Positions 15,784 to 24,589 of a stretch of DNA of 64,000 nt are shown here, one piece after another. Made by a program: the position numbers and the translations under genes. The DNA lies in the NCBI GenBank assembly GCA_964596015.1, contig CAZQSB010000012.1, positions 1 to 64,000 of the forward strand, in the 5' to 3' direction. The notes beneath the pieces were generated by a model. The model had not been told where the DNA came from and made no database searches. It saw only the letters and a list, made by a program, of their open reading frames with translations. This DNA comes from WJMD01 sp964596015. Its GTDB lineage: Bacteria; Joyebacterota; Joyebacteria; Joyebacterales; Joyebacteraceae. The first letter of the stretch is position 1. Every line of letters begins with the position of its first letter.

Positions 15784-17514
15784 CTACGTCCCCAGAAACG
15801 CTATCGCCACCGGCGGCATTTCGACCCGTTCGTCGTGAACAGTAAGCCCCGGCTCGGAGGTCAACAGAGGACGACGCGGCCTCCCCGGGGAAAGCGGCAC
15901 CGTCTGCGGCGCCTCGCCGAAGTTCACGATGACGGACACCTGTCCTCTCTCGACCACGAACCACTGCTGCGTATCGACGAATCGGGTCGTGACGCCGTTC
16001 ATGTCCCCGTCCGACAGGTCGTCGCTGCTCCTCCTGAGCCGTATCAGCTTGCGGTACCAGTCCAGCATGGAACGATGCGGCTCTTCGGAAACCTCGTCCC
16101 ACGCGAGTTTCGAACGCAGGAACGTCTCCTCGTCCTGCGGGTCGGGCACCTCCTCGGGGTCCCACCCGAACGACGCGAACTCCTGGCGTCTTCCCTCTCT
16201 GACGCGCTTCGCCGTCCTCTCGTCGTCGTAACTGGTGAAGTACTGAAAGGGAGTCGTCGCGGCCCACTCCTCTCCCTGGAACAGGAGCGGAATGAACGGG
16301 GAGGCGAACAGCAACCCGGCGCCGAGCTTCTGCCGGCGCTCCCCCGCGATGTGAGCCATGCGGTCTCCGCGGGCCCGGTTGCCGATCTGGTCGTGGTTCT
16401 GAAGGAAACTGACGAAACGGTGCCCGCTGACGCCGGCCGGCTTGCGGCCGAAGCGGCGCATTCTGAAGCTCGAGAACCGGTTGTCGTAGACGAACGACTG
16501 ACGGAGCGCCTTCGCAAGATCGTCCAGCCCGCCGTAGTCGATGTAGTACCCGTCCCGCTCTCCCGTCAGGAGAACGTGCAGCACGTGATGGAAGTCACCG
16601 CTCCACTGGGCGTCGACGCCGTACCCGCCCGTCTCTCTGGGCTGGATGAGCCGCGGGTCGTTGAGGTCGCTCTCGCCGATGACGAAGTGATGGCGACCCG
16701 CGCGCGCGGAGAGCGTCTCGACCTCGCTCGCGAGCTGCTCCATGATATTCAGCGCCGAGGTATCGACGAGCGCGTGCACCCCGTCGACGCGGAGTCCGTC
16801 GATGTGGTAGTCCCGGAGCCACATGAGGGCGTTGTCGACGATGAAGCGCCGGACCTCGTCGCTCCAGGGCTCCACGAGGTTGACCGCCGGGCCCCAGGGC
16901 GTCGAGTAGTCCTTCGAGAAGTACGGCCCGAACTCCGCGAGGTAGTTTCCCACCGGGCCGAAGTGGTTGTAGACGACGTCCAGGATGACACCCAGACCGC
17001 GCTCGTGACAGGCGTTGACGAGTCGCTTGAGCCCGTTCGGCCCCCCGTAAGCGTGGTGCGGCGCGTAGACATCCACCCCGTCGTAGCCCCAGCCTCTCAG
17101 GCCCGCGAACTCGTTCACCGGCATGATGTCGATGTGCGTGATGCCGAGTTCGACAAGATGGTCGAGACTCCTGATGGCCGAATCGAAGGTCCCTTCCTCG
17201 GTGAAGGTCCCGATGTGCAGCTCGTAGATGATGGCAGACGGGAGCGGGCTCGACTGCCAGTACTGGTCCGTCCATGGGAAGCTCGTGTGGTCGACGACCC
17301 TCGAGGGACCATGCACGCCCTCCGGCTGCCACGGCGAGCGCGGGTCCGGTCTGGGCTCTCCTCCGTCGAGGCGGAAGACGTAGTCGGCGCCCGGCGCGGC
17401 GTCGGTCTCGACGCGCCACCAACCGCGTCCGGTCGGCGACATCGGGATCCACCTCCCTTCGATCCCGAGTTCCACCTTCTCGGCGAACGGCGCCCACACT
17501 CTGAATGTCCTCAC
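15784..17514 (-). CDS. treZ: malto-oligosyltrehalose trehalohydrolase TreZ
   Basis: 576 residues, GH13 family. TreZ cuts the trehalose unit off maltooligosyl-trehalose made by TreY. An N-terminal carbohydrate-binding-like domain (1-85) is followed by the catalytic barrel with IYELHIGTFTEEGTF, GWGYDGVDVYAPHHAYGGP and DVVYNHFGPVGNY. Nucleophile Asp244 lies in GLRVDGVHAL, acid Glu281 in VIGESDLND and Asp375 in FLQNHDQIGNRA. The GTG start at 17514 overlaps the treY stop (GTGA), so the two are translationally coupled. All key residues are present and the length is normal. Confidence 0.96.
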   Translation of the reverse strand: MRTFRVWAPFAEKVELGIEGRWIPMSPTGRGWWRVETDAAPGADYVFRLDGGEPRPDPRSPWQPEGVHGPSRVVDHTSFPWTDQYWQSSPLPSAIIYELHIGTFTEEGTFDSAIRSLDHLVELGITHIDIMPVNEFAGLRGWGYDGVDVYAPHHAYGGPNGLKRLVNACHERGLGVILDVVYNHFGPVGNYLAEFGPYFSKDYSTPWGPAVNLVEPWSDEVRRFIVDNALMWLRDYHIDGLRVDGVHALVDTSALNIMEQLASEVETLSARAGRHHFVIGESDLNDPRLIQPRETGGYGVDAQWSGDFHHVLHVLLTGERDGYYIDYGGLDDLAKALRQSFVYDNRFSSFRMRRFGRKPAGVSGHRFVSFLQNHDQIGNRARGDRMAHIAGERRQKLGAGLLFASPFIPLLFQGEEWAATTPFQYFTSYDDERTAKRVREGRRQEFASFGWDPEEVPDPQDEETFLRSKLAWDEVSEEPHRSMLDWYRKLIRLRRSSDDLSDGDMNGVTTRFVDTQQWFVVERGQVSVIVNFGEAPQTVPLSPGRPRRPLLTSEPGLTVHDERVEMPPVAIAFLGT

Positions 17515-20036
17515 TGGTCACACCTCCGCGACGTGAGAAGGGCCACGGGGAAACTCGACAGAACATCCTCGACCCGTGCGGCCCCCTCGAAGGACGCGCC
17601 GGTGAAGACGCTCTCGTAGCGCCCCGGCGGGAGCGCGACGGACGTGGCGCCCCACTCCCCGTCGAATGCTGCCGGGAATCTCTGCGCGACGGCCACGACG
17701 GATTCCCTCGGTCCGACGCCGTCCTCGACGCCCGACCTTCTCTCGAACGCGATGACGTGTCCGGCCTTCGGACCGGCGACGCGCAGACCGATGTGTTCGG
17801 ACCCGGGCCCGAACGCCGACGGATACTTCCGCCTCGTCCCGAGCGCGACCCGGATGACCCGGGCCTTCGAGACGCCGAGTCTGTCCTGTGCGAGTTCGAA
17901 CTTCGGGCGCGGCGCGCCGGGGCCGGACGACCCCGGTTCGAGGGCGTCCGCATCTGAGGCGCGGTCGACGGCGCGGGCGATCATCGCGAAGTCCACGGGG
18001 CGGCGGTTGTCCGGGTCGACCAGCGCGCGGTACCAGACCTCGTCGCCGCGGTAGATCTGAGGGGGCCCCGCCGCCGTCATCTGAACGAGCGTTCGCGCGA
18101 GCGACGCCGCCTTCGAGGCCTCATCGAGCGGGTCGAGGAACGCCTCGAGGGCGCTCGTGAACTCCCTGTCCCCAAGGACGCCGTCCACGAAGCGGTCGAT
18201 GGCGTTGTCGTACCCGTCGTCCCTCCGGGTCCACGCTGTTCGCCGCTTGGCTTCGTGCGCCGCCTTCTGGGCGAACTGCCGCGTTCTCTCAGGGTCGATG
18301 GGCCACGCACCCACGAGCGTCTGGTAGAGGAGATACTCGTCGTTCCTGTCGGGCATCCCGTCGGTCCTGTGGCGCTCATTGAGGCGGGACCACTCGGACA
18401 CGGCCCGCGCCCAACGCCCCGGGACCTCCGCCAGGAGAGCTATGCGAGCACGGACATCGGAACTCCGCTTCGTGTCGTGCGTGGTCAGGACCGAGAGCGC
18501 GTGGGGCCAGGTTCCGACCATCTCGGCGCACCACGCGTGAAACTCCTCCGAGGACTCCGCGAAGCGCCCGGGATCTCCACCCACCTCGTTGAGGTCGGTG
18601 AGCCGGTTGTAGCAGTAGAAGGCTGTGTCCTCGACGCCCTTGGCCATCACGGGGCCCGTCAGCTGCTGGAAGCGTGCAACGAAGTCCAGGTCGCGGGCGT
18701 CCCGGTAGCGAAGGAGGAGGAGGTCGCGCAGGAAGACCCACACCTCTCTGGGAACATCGGGCCTGACACCGGCCGCGCGGGCTATCGCCTGGTCGATGAA
18801 GTCCGCGTCCTCCCTCGTCGCGGCGGCCTCGTCGGGTCGTACGTAGGTCCGGTAGACCGGGAACGCCGCGACGAGAGCGCGAACCGCCTCGGAGAGGGGC
18901 GTCGCGCCGCTCGGGCCCTTGTGAGCCTCGGCCGACGCGGCGGCCAGGCGGCTCAGGCGCCCCGCCTCGGAACCGAAGAGCCGGTCGAGCACCAGGAGCT
19001 TCTTCTCGATCTCGAGCTCTCGATACGGCGGCACCGGGCCCGCGAACTCAGAGTACGCGCGGTCGAGGTCCGACTCGCCACGATCGTCCACGAAGAGACG
19101 TTCCACGTGCGCCGCGACGTCGTACCCGGTCGTGCCCTCGATGCGCCAGTCCTCCCTGAGCCTCTCGTCGCCGGTGAGGATCTTCTCGACGACGATCCAG
19201 GCGTCGGGAACGCTCGCCCGAAGACGCTCGAAATAGCCCGCTGGGTCGCGAAGCCCGTCGACATGGTCGATGCGGAGCCCGTCGACGAGGCCTTCCCGGA
19301 CGAGTTCGAAGACGGTCGCGTGGACGGCCTCGAAGACGTCCTGTTCCTCGACACGCACTCCGATGAGCCCCGAGACATTGGCGAAACGCCTGTAGTTGAG
19401 GTCTAGCGCGCCCCTTCGCCACTCGGCGAGGACGTAGCGCTGCCTGGCGAGAAGCTCGGACATCGCCCGGACGGACGGTCGTTCATCCCCGTCTTCGAGG
19501 CCGTCAGGAAGCGTGCCCTCGGCCACGGGGAACCGGAACGAGCCGTAGACGACAACAGGGGTTCCGCCCGAGTCCTCGAGCCGGAGGCCGCCCTCATCGA
19601 TGACCCTCTCCGGGGGCCCGGGCAGGAACGGCAGGAGGACCTTTCCGTCGAGGTCGGGAACGGGCGGATGCCAGTCGATGTCGAAGCAGCGCGCGTAGCG
19701 GCTTGCCTGGCCGCGGAGGAGTACGTCCCACCACCACGGGTTCTCGTGCCACGCGGCCATGTGGTTCGGGACGATATCGAGGAGCACCCCGAGGCCGCGG
19801 CCGTGCAGCTCCCGGCTCATTGCTTCGAAGCCGCCCCGCCCGCCGAGCTCCGCTCTGAGGCGCGTCGGGTCGACGACGTCGTATCCGTGAGGACTCCCGG
19901 TCCGCGCTTCGAGGCAGGGAGAGAGGTGGACGTGGCTCGCGCCCAGGCGAGTCACGTGGTCGGCCAGTCCGGCAGCATCCGCGAACGTGAACGACGGCGT
20001 GAGCTGAAGGCGGTAGGTGGCGCGTCGCTCGATCAT
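17511..20036 (-). CDS. treY: malto-oligosyltrehalose synthase TreY
   Basis: 841 residues, GH13 family. TreY converts the reducing-end alpha-1,4 bond of maltodextrin to alpha-1,1, giving maltooligosyl-trehalose. Visible features are the start ATYRLQLTPSFTFADA, SPCLEARTGSPHGYDVVDPT, VDGLRIDHVDGL (nucleophile Asp region), the acid Glu in WIVVEKIL, and AKGVEDTAFYCYNRL, a segment diagnostic for TreY. The start has AGGGAGCTCC just upstream. It is first in the operon treY-treZ-acyl ligase fusion. With TreZ it makes trehalose from glycogen-like glucan; no glycogen gene is in the window. Confidence 0.96.
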   Translation of the reverse strand: MIERRATYRLQLTPSFTFADAAGLADHVTRLGASHVHLSPCLEARTGSPHGYDVVDPTRLRAELGGRGGFEAMSRELHGRGLGVLLDIVPNHMAAWHENPWWWDVLLRGQASRYARCFDIDWHPPVPDLDGKVLLPFLPGPPERVIDEGGLRLEDSGGTPVVVYGSFRFPVAEGTLPDGLEDGDERPSVRAMSELLARQRYVLAEWRRGALDLNYRRFANVSGLIGVRVEEQDVFEAVHATVFELVREGLVDGLRIDHVDGLRDPAGYFERLRASVPDAWIVVEKILTGDERLREDWRIEGTTGYDVAAHVERLFVDDRGESDLDRAYSEFAGPVPPYRELEIEKKLLVLDRLFGSEAGRLSRLAAASAEAHKGPSGATPLSEAVRALVAAFPVYRTYVRPDEAAATREDADFIDQAIARAAGVRPDVPREVWVFLRDLLLLRYRDARDLDFVARFQQLTGPVMAKGVEDTAFYCYNRLTDLNEVGGDPGRFAESSEEFHAWCAEMVGTWPHALSVLTTHDTKRSSDVRARIALLAEVPGRWARAVSEWSRLNERHRTDGMPDRNDEYLLYQTLVGAWPIDPERTRQFAQKAAHEAKRRTAWTRRDDGYDNAIDRFVDGVLGDREFTSALEAFLDPLDEASKAASLARTLVQMTAAGPPQIYRGDEVWYRALVDPDNRRPVDFAMIARAVDRASDADALEPGSSGPGAPRPKFELAQDRLGVSKARVIRVALGTRRKYPSAFGPGSEHIGLRVAGPKAGHVIAFERRSGVEDGVGPRESVVAVAQRFPAAFDGEWGATSVALPPGRYESVFTGASFEGAARVEDVLSSFPVALLTSRRCDQ

Positions 20037-20107
20037 GGAGCTCCCTTCTCAGTTGTCCTCACCGACCCCACCCGACCACAGAACCTGAAGGAGCCCTGCG
20101 GCTGACG

Positions 20108-20833
20108 CTACATGAGCCCGAGCAGAACGACGAAGATGACCCCCACCATCAGCCAGAAGATGCTGGCGTGGTTCTTCCCCATGCACGACGAGGGGATGAG
20201 TTCGTCCGTGGTGATATAGATCATGAGCCCGGCGGTGGCGGCGGCGAGGAGCCCGACGACCGTTCCGGGGATGTTCCGGAACAGGAATCGGGCCACGAGG
20301 AACCCGGCGAGAATGGGAACGGCCGTCGACGATGAGAGAAGGAAAGCGCGGAGCTTCTCGCCCGTCGAGTGGTAGTACGGCGCCGAGGTGCAGATCCCCT
20401 CGGGTACGTTGTGGACCGCGATGGCGATGGCGATGGCGAACGACACTCTGATGTCCGTGACCGTGCCGATGGCGATGGCCATACCCTCGGGGAAGTTGTG
20501 AAGGAAGATCCCGAGGAGCAGATAGACGGCCGTCCGGTGGAGGTTGCGGCCCTGCTCCTGCGTGCACACTCTCGGATGGATGTGCGGGATGACGCGGTCG
20601 AGCCCGTACATCACGGCCCCTCCGAGGGCGATGCCCGCGACGGCGACAGGTATCGACGAGACGGCGACCGACTCCGGTATGAGCTCGAGGAACGAGATGG
20701 CCAGCATCACGCCCGCCGCGAAACAGATCATGTTGCAGACGTAGCTCTCCGACGGCCTCCTGAGGACACCGATGGCGGAGCCTATGATCGGACCGATGAC
20801 CGAGATGAGGACGATCCAGAAGACGGGACTCAC
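20108..20833 (-). CDS. ZIP family divalent-metal transporter
   Basis: 241 residues, about eight membrane helices. Helices 4 and 5 carry the ZIP metal-site motifs HNFPEGMAIAIGT and HNVPEGICTSAPYY. A short His-containing loop (HIHPRVCTQEQGRNLH) lies before them. ZIP proteins import Zn, Fe or Mn into the cytosol. The GTG start at 20833 overlaps the stop of the upstream membrane-ferritin gene (GTGA) with GGGGG five bases before it. Longer frames reaching further upstream run through that gene and are not real. The pairing suggests linked control of iron or manganese uptake and storage/export. Confidence 0.9.
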   Translation of the reverse strand: MSPVFWIVLISVIGPIIGSAIGVLRRPSESYVCNMICFAAGVMLAISFLELIPESVAVSSIPVAVAGIALGGAVMYGLDRVIPHIHPRVCTQEQGRNLHRTAVYLLLGIFLHNFPEGMAIAIGTVTDIRVSFAIAIAIAVHNVPEGICTSAPYYHSTGEKLRAFLLSSSTAVPILAGFLVARFLFRNIPGTVVGLLAAATAGLMIYITTDELIPSSCMGKNHASIFWLMVGVIFVVLLGLM

Positions 20834-21729
20834 ACGTCGACCCCCAGAAATCGCCTGACGAAGAGACCGATCACGAACGAGACGCCCGCGACGCCCATGC
20901 TGACCGCGATCATCTCGCCGAACCGCCTGCGGAAGCTGTATCCGCGGGCGACCGAGATGTAGAAGGTGAAAGCGAGGATGATGAGGACGGCGTTCGCAAG
21001 CGTCCATCCGAGCGCGGCGTAGACGTTCCCGAGAATGAAGTACGGAGCGACGAGGAACACAACGGCGATGAAGTACGCACCTCCCGTGTAGAAGGAGGCC
21101 CGCACGGGGTGTTTCTCAAGCGTCGCGTCGTCCTCCTCGGTCCTGGTCGAGAGATACTCGGACGCCCCCATCGAGAGCGAAGCAGCGATGCCCGTGATGA
21201 GCGCGGCCACCGCGACAAGCTCGCCGTCCCTCAACGCGAACGTCAGCCCCGCGATGGCGCCCGTCAGCTCGACGAGGGCGTCGTTGAGGCCGAGCACGAT
21301 CGAGCCGGCGTACTTCAGCCGGTCCTCGCGGCACATGCCGATGCACTCGCGCTCGTGCTCGTCCTCCTCGCGGGCGATCTCGAGCGCCTCGGGAACATGC
21401 TCCGCGAGCTTCTCGTAGCTCCGGGTCGCCAGGCTCTCCCCGCGCTCCATCAGCGAGATGCCGAACGAGAGACCCAGGATCCGCGTAAGCAGGTAGTAGG
21501 CGGCGATCTTCCATCGATTGGGTCTGACGTCGCTGCCCGTCTGCTCGCGCCAGAACCGATAATGCCTGAGCTCGTCCTCGGCGAGGCCCTCGAGCACCTT
21601 CCTGTTGTGCTCGCTCTCGATCACCTTCGCCATGGAGCGATAGATGTGATACTCGGTGAGCTCCGTCCGCTGAGCCTTGAGCATCAGCCGGCGGACCTGG
21701 TCGGGGATGTCGCTGCGTCGGTCTTCCAT
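20830..21729 (-). CDS. membrane-bound ferritin-like protein: ferritin/rubrerythrin domain fused to VIT1/CCC1 transporter (MbfA-like)
   Basis: 299 residues. The N-terminal ~140 form a ferritin-like four-helix domain with spaced metal ligands (ELTEYHIYRSMAK, EDELRHYRFWREQ, EEDEHERECIGM). The C-terminal half is a VIT1/CCC1 membrane domain starting YAGSIVLGLNDALVELTGAI, with SMGASEYLS and four or five helices. The architecture matches MbfA, an iron exporter induced by iron excess in alphaproteobacteria. It is expected to bind Fe2+ or Mn2+ at the inner membrane and move it out of the cytosol. The ATG at 21729 has no strong ribosome site. It overlaps the ZIP gene downstream. Confidence 0.88.
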   Translation of the reverse strand: MEDRRSDIPDQVRRLMLKAQRTELTEYHIYRSMAKVIESEHNRKVLEGLAEDELRHYRFWREQTGSDVRPNRWKIAAYYLLTRILGLSFGISLMERGESLATRSYEKLAEHVPEALEIAREEDEHERECIGMCREDRLKYAGSIVLGLNDALVELTGAIAGLTFALRDGELVAVAALITGIAASLSMGASEYLSTRTEEDDATLEKHPVRASFYTGGAYFIAVVFLVAPYFILGNVYAALGWTLANAVLIILAFTFYISVARGYSFRRRFGEMIAVSMGVAGVSFVIGLFVRRFLGVDV

Positions 21730-21883
21730 GATGCCAGTAAAGCAGAGCGCCGGGCCGTTTGTCCAGCGGAGCTCCGGGATGCCGGGGAGAAGTCGGTCCC
21801 TCGAAATCCTTCCGGTCCGTGGTATTCTTGTGCGCTGGGCATGGCGGACGGAGGGCGCCTCAGGGCGCGGAAGGGGGATGCAC

Positions 21884-23158
21884 ATGAGACGGGCCCGCTC
21901 ACACGATGGGATCAGGCTGCTGAACGGTTTCGCGACGAGGGCGCTTCTCGCCACGGCGGCGCTCGCGCTGGCCGTAGGGGGCTGTGGCGCGACGGGCGCC
22001 GGGGAGCCGAAGGTCGACACCGCGGAACTCGTGGATGGGAACACGGAGTTCGCGCTCGATCTCTACCGCCGCGTGGCGGGCCAGACTGAGGTCGCCGCGA
22101 ACGTGTTCATGTCCCCGCGGAGCGTCTCCTCCGCCCTCGCCATGACGTACGCGGGCGCGAGAGGCGGCACCGCGGACGAGATGGCCGATGCGCTCGGACT
22201 CCCGGCGACCGACCCCGCCGCCGTCCTGTCGGCGTTCGGGCAGCTCGACCGGCGGCTGGAGGCGCGGGCCGAGACGTCCGGCTACGTCCTCAACCAGGCG
22301 AACGGCCTCTGGGGCCAGAGCGGATACCCGTTCCGGGAGGAGTTCACGACGCTGGTCTCGGAGAAGATGGGTGCGGGCTTCAACACGGTCGACTTCGTGA
22401 ACGACAGCGAGGGCGCCAGAGAGCGCATCAACACATGGGTCGAGAACGCGACGAACGACCGGATCGAGGACCTCATCCCCCGCGGCGCCCTGGATGCCTC
22501 CACCGTGCTGGTCCTTGCCAACGCGATCTACTTCAAGGGCGACTGGAGAACGAAGTTCGACGCGGAGGACACCCGCGACGCTCCCTTCTTCTCGCCCGCC
22601 GGGGAGTCCACGGTCGACATGATGCATCGCGTCGACAGATACGGGTACTTCGAGGACGAGGTCGCGCAGGTCCTCGACCTCCCGTACGAGGGCGGCGATC
22701 TCTCGATGACCGTCGTCCTTCCCCGCGGCGAGAAGCCGGGGGACCTCGAGTCGCTCGAGTCCTCGCTGACGCCGGAGGTCCTCGACGGCTGGATCCGCGG
22801 GGTCAACGAGAAGAAGGTCGACGTGTACCTGCCACGTTTCAGCATCGAGTGGGGGACCGAGGAGCTCAAGGACGACCTCATGGCCCTCGGGATGAAGGAG
22901 GCGTTCCAGCCCGGGGAGGCGGACTTCTCGGGCATCGGCGGCGAGCAGGAGCTCTTCATCAGCCTCGTGCTTCACAAGGCCTTCGTTGAGGTGAACGAAG
23001 AGGGGTCGGAGGCGGCCGCGGCCACGGCCGTCGGGATCGCCAGAACGTCGATTCCCGAGCCGCCGCCCGTCTTCCGGGCCGACAGGCCCTTCCTCTTCAT
23101 GATCAGAGACCGGGTGAGCGGCTCGATCCTGTTCATGGGGCGGCTGGCGACTCCTTAG
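21884..23158 (+). CDS. serpin-family protease inhibitor, predicted lipoprotein
   Basis: About 424 residues. N-terminal signal with lipobox AVGGC, so probably a lipid-anchored envelope protein. The full serpin fold follows: NVFMSPRSVSSALAMTYAGA, VLANAIYFKGDWRTKFD, DLPYEGGDLSMTVVLPR, LVLHKAFVEVNEEGSEAAAA (hinge) and DRPFLFMIRD near the end. The hinge is Ala-rich and uncharged, as inhibitory serpins need. The reactive loop continues TAVGIARTSIPEPP, where the Arg or a neighbouring residue may be P1 (not certain). I prefer the ATG at 21884 (AAGGGGG six bases upstream) to the one at 21878. It probably guards the cell against serine or cysteine proteases. No protease gene is adjacent. Confidence 0.93.
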   Translation: MRRARSHDGIRLLNGFATRALLATAALALAVGGCGATGAGEPKVDTAELVDGNTEFALDLYRRVAGQTEVAANVFMSPRSVSSALAMTYAGARGGTADEMADALGLPATDPAAVLSAFGQLDRRLEARAETSGYVLNQANGLWGQSGYPFREEFTTLVSEKMGAGFNTVDFVNDSEGARERINTWVENATNDRIEDLIPRGALDASTVLVLANAIYFKGDWRTKFDAEDTRDAPFFSPAGESTVDMMHRVDRYGYFEDEVAQVLDLPYEGGDLSMTVVLPRGEKPGDLESLESSLTPEVLDGWIRGVNEKKVDVYLPRFSIEWGTEELKDDLMALGMKEAFQPGEADFSGIGGEQELFISLVLHKAFVEVNEEGSEAAAATAVGIARTSIPEPPPVFRADRPFLFMIRDRVSGSILFMGRLATP

Positions 23159-23394
23159 ACGCCGCAGCGAACCGACCAAAGGGCCTGCCGGCACCGCTCT
23201 CCGGCTCCCGGCGAGGTTCAGCCTTGACCGCCGCTCACTCGACGGATAGACTCCGGCCCGACAGGGGGAGCGGCCCCTCGGGTGTCCGCGACAGGCACTT
23301 GGGAAAAGGCCCCTCGGCGGGAGGACGAAGGGCGCCGGCTCATGGTCCATTCAACGCAGGTGGAAAGCAACTCGCTCGCGGGGAGGTCGAACAC

Positions 23395-24438
23395 ATGAGA
23401 ACGACTGCGCTCGTGCTGGCGCTGGTGATGGTGATTGCAGGCATCGCGTACGGCTCGATGGCGACCACGGACCACATTCCACCGAGAAAGAACGTCGCTC
23501 CTGCGGGAACTCCCACGTACGAAGGGCGCGACGGCGGCGAGGACATCGCCTCGGCGGTCGTCATCCCGTCTCTCCCGTTCAGCGATAGCGGCAACACGTG
23601 CCCCTATCTGGACGACTACGACGAGGCGTGCCCGTTCACGGGCTCGACCTCTCCCGACGTCGTCTACTCATACGCCCCGACCACCACGGAGTTCATCACC
23701 ATTGACCTCTGCGCGTCGCTCTACGACACCAAGGTCTTCGTGTATGAGGACGCCGAGACGCCCGGCGCGCCCTACGCCTGCAATGACGACGCCAGTTGCG
23801 GCATCACCGGGTACCAGTCTCAGATCAGCAATCTGCTGGTGTTCCCGGGGCACACCTACCACATCGTCGTCGACGGATACTTCGGGGATTGCGGCGACTA
23901 TGTGCTCGACATCACGGGCAACCCTTCCGTCCCGTGCGTGGTCGACTGCCCGCCGTGGGGCCTCGACGAAGGCGAGGGCGTCTGCTTTGATGAGTATGCC
24001 GACACGTACAACGCGGGCTGCAACAGCGACCCTCAGTCCTTCCAGTCCATCGCTCTGAACACCACGATCTGCGGCAGCAGCGGGAACTTCCTCTTCGGCG
24101 GAGTGGACTACCGCGACACCGACTGGTTTGAGCTGGTGCTCACCGAAGAGGAACACGTCGAGTTCTGCGTCTGCGCTGACTTCCCCGTGATCGTCTACAT
24201 CCTGGACGCGGCACCGGGGTGCGAACTCATCACCCTGGTTGCCGCCGAAGCAGGACCCGCCGGCTACGAGCTGTGCGTCGACGCGGTACTACCGGCCGGA
24301 ACCTACTGGTTCTTCGTCTCGACCGACGGCTGGCTCGGCGTCCCGTGCGGCTCCGAGTACGTCGCGCGCCTCTACGAGTTCGGCTACACGCCGGTCGAGG
24401 ACGCGTCGTGGGGCACGCTCAAGGCCATGTATCGCTGA
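23395..24438 (+). CDS. Cys-rich secreted protein with C-terminal PVED-x-x-W-x-x-LK tag
   Basis: 347 residues. Signal peptide (MRTTALVLALVMVIAGIAYG) and two similar beta domains. The first is about 45-195 with DVVYSYAPTT, NDDASCGITGYQSQISNLLV and HIVVDGYFGDCGDYVLDI. The second is about 200-330 with RDTDWFELVLTEEEHVEFCV and PAGTYWFFVSTDG. They resemble pre-peptidase C-terminal (PPC-like) domains, and many Cys residues suggest disulfides. The last residues TPVEDASWGTLKAMYR match the ends of the proteins at 58573 and 59435. The ribosome site GGGAGG is eight bases before the ATG. Monocistronic, with its own terminator. Function unknown. Confidence 0.82.
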   Translation: MRTTALVLALVMVIAGIAYGSMATTDHIPPRKNVAPAGTPTYEGRDGGEDIASAVVIPSLPFSDSGNTCPYLDDYDEACPFTGSTSPDVVYSYAPTTTEFITIDLCASLYDTKVFVYEDAETPGAPYACNDDASCGITGYQSQISNLLVFPGHTYHIVVDGYFGDCGDYVLDITGNPSVPCVVDCPPWGLDEGEGVCFDEYADTYNAGCNSDPQSFQSIALNTTICGSSGNFLFGGVDYRDTDWFELVLTEEEHVEFCVCADFPVIVYILDAAPGCELITLVAAEAGPAGYELCVDAVLPAGTYWFFVSTDGWLGVPCGSEYVARLYEFGYTPVEDASWGTLKAMYR

Positions 24439-24464
24439 TCTGAACATCACGAACCGCAGGACCT

Positions 24465-24495
24465 GCGCCCCGCCGTCAGACAGACGGCGGGGCGC
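24465..24495 (+). terminator. hairpin terminator after the Cys-rich secreted protein
   Basis: Perfect 13-bp stem GCGCCCCGCCGTC / GACGGCGGGGCGC with a 5-base loop, followed by TTGGCTTG; the T tract is weak. Confidence 0.75.
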
Positions 24496-24589
24496 TTGGC
24501 TTGATGGCCTGTCCGACCCGCGCGAGGAGGCTCCGGCTTCTCGCGGGTCCGGACGTTCGACCGTCGGGCCCCGTACCGACCCTCATGGC

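Noticed and set aside
13013..15838. Open frame of over 900 codons on the plus strand opposite the ligase fusion
   Set aside because: Antisense shadow typical of high GC coding DNA. The minus strand has clear ligase, carrier and acyltransferase motifs, while the plus reading has low-complexity Arg/Leu/Gly text and no motifs.
15835..17619. Long plus-strand frame opposite treZ
   Set aside because: Same reason: all catalytic residues are on the minus strand and the plus reading shows no domain.
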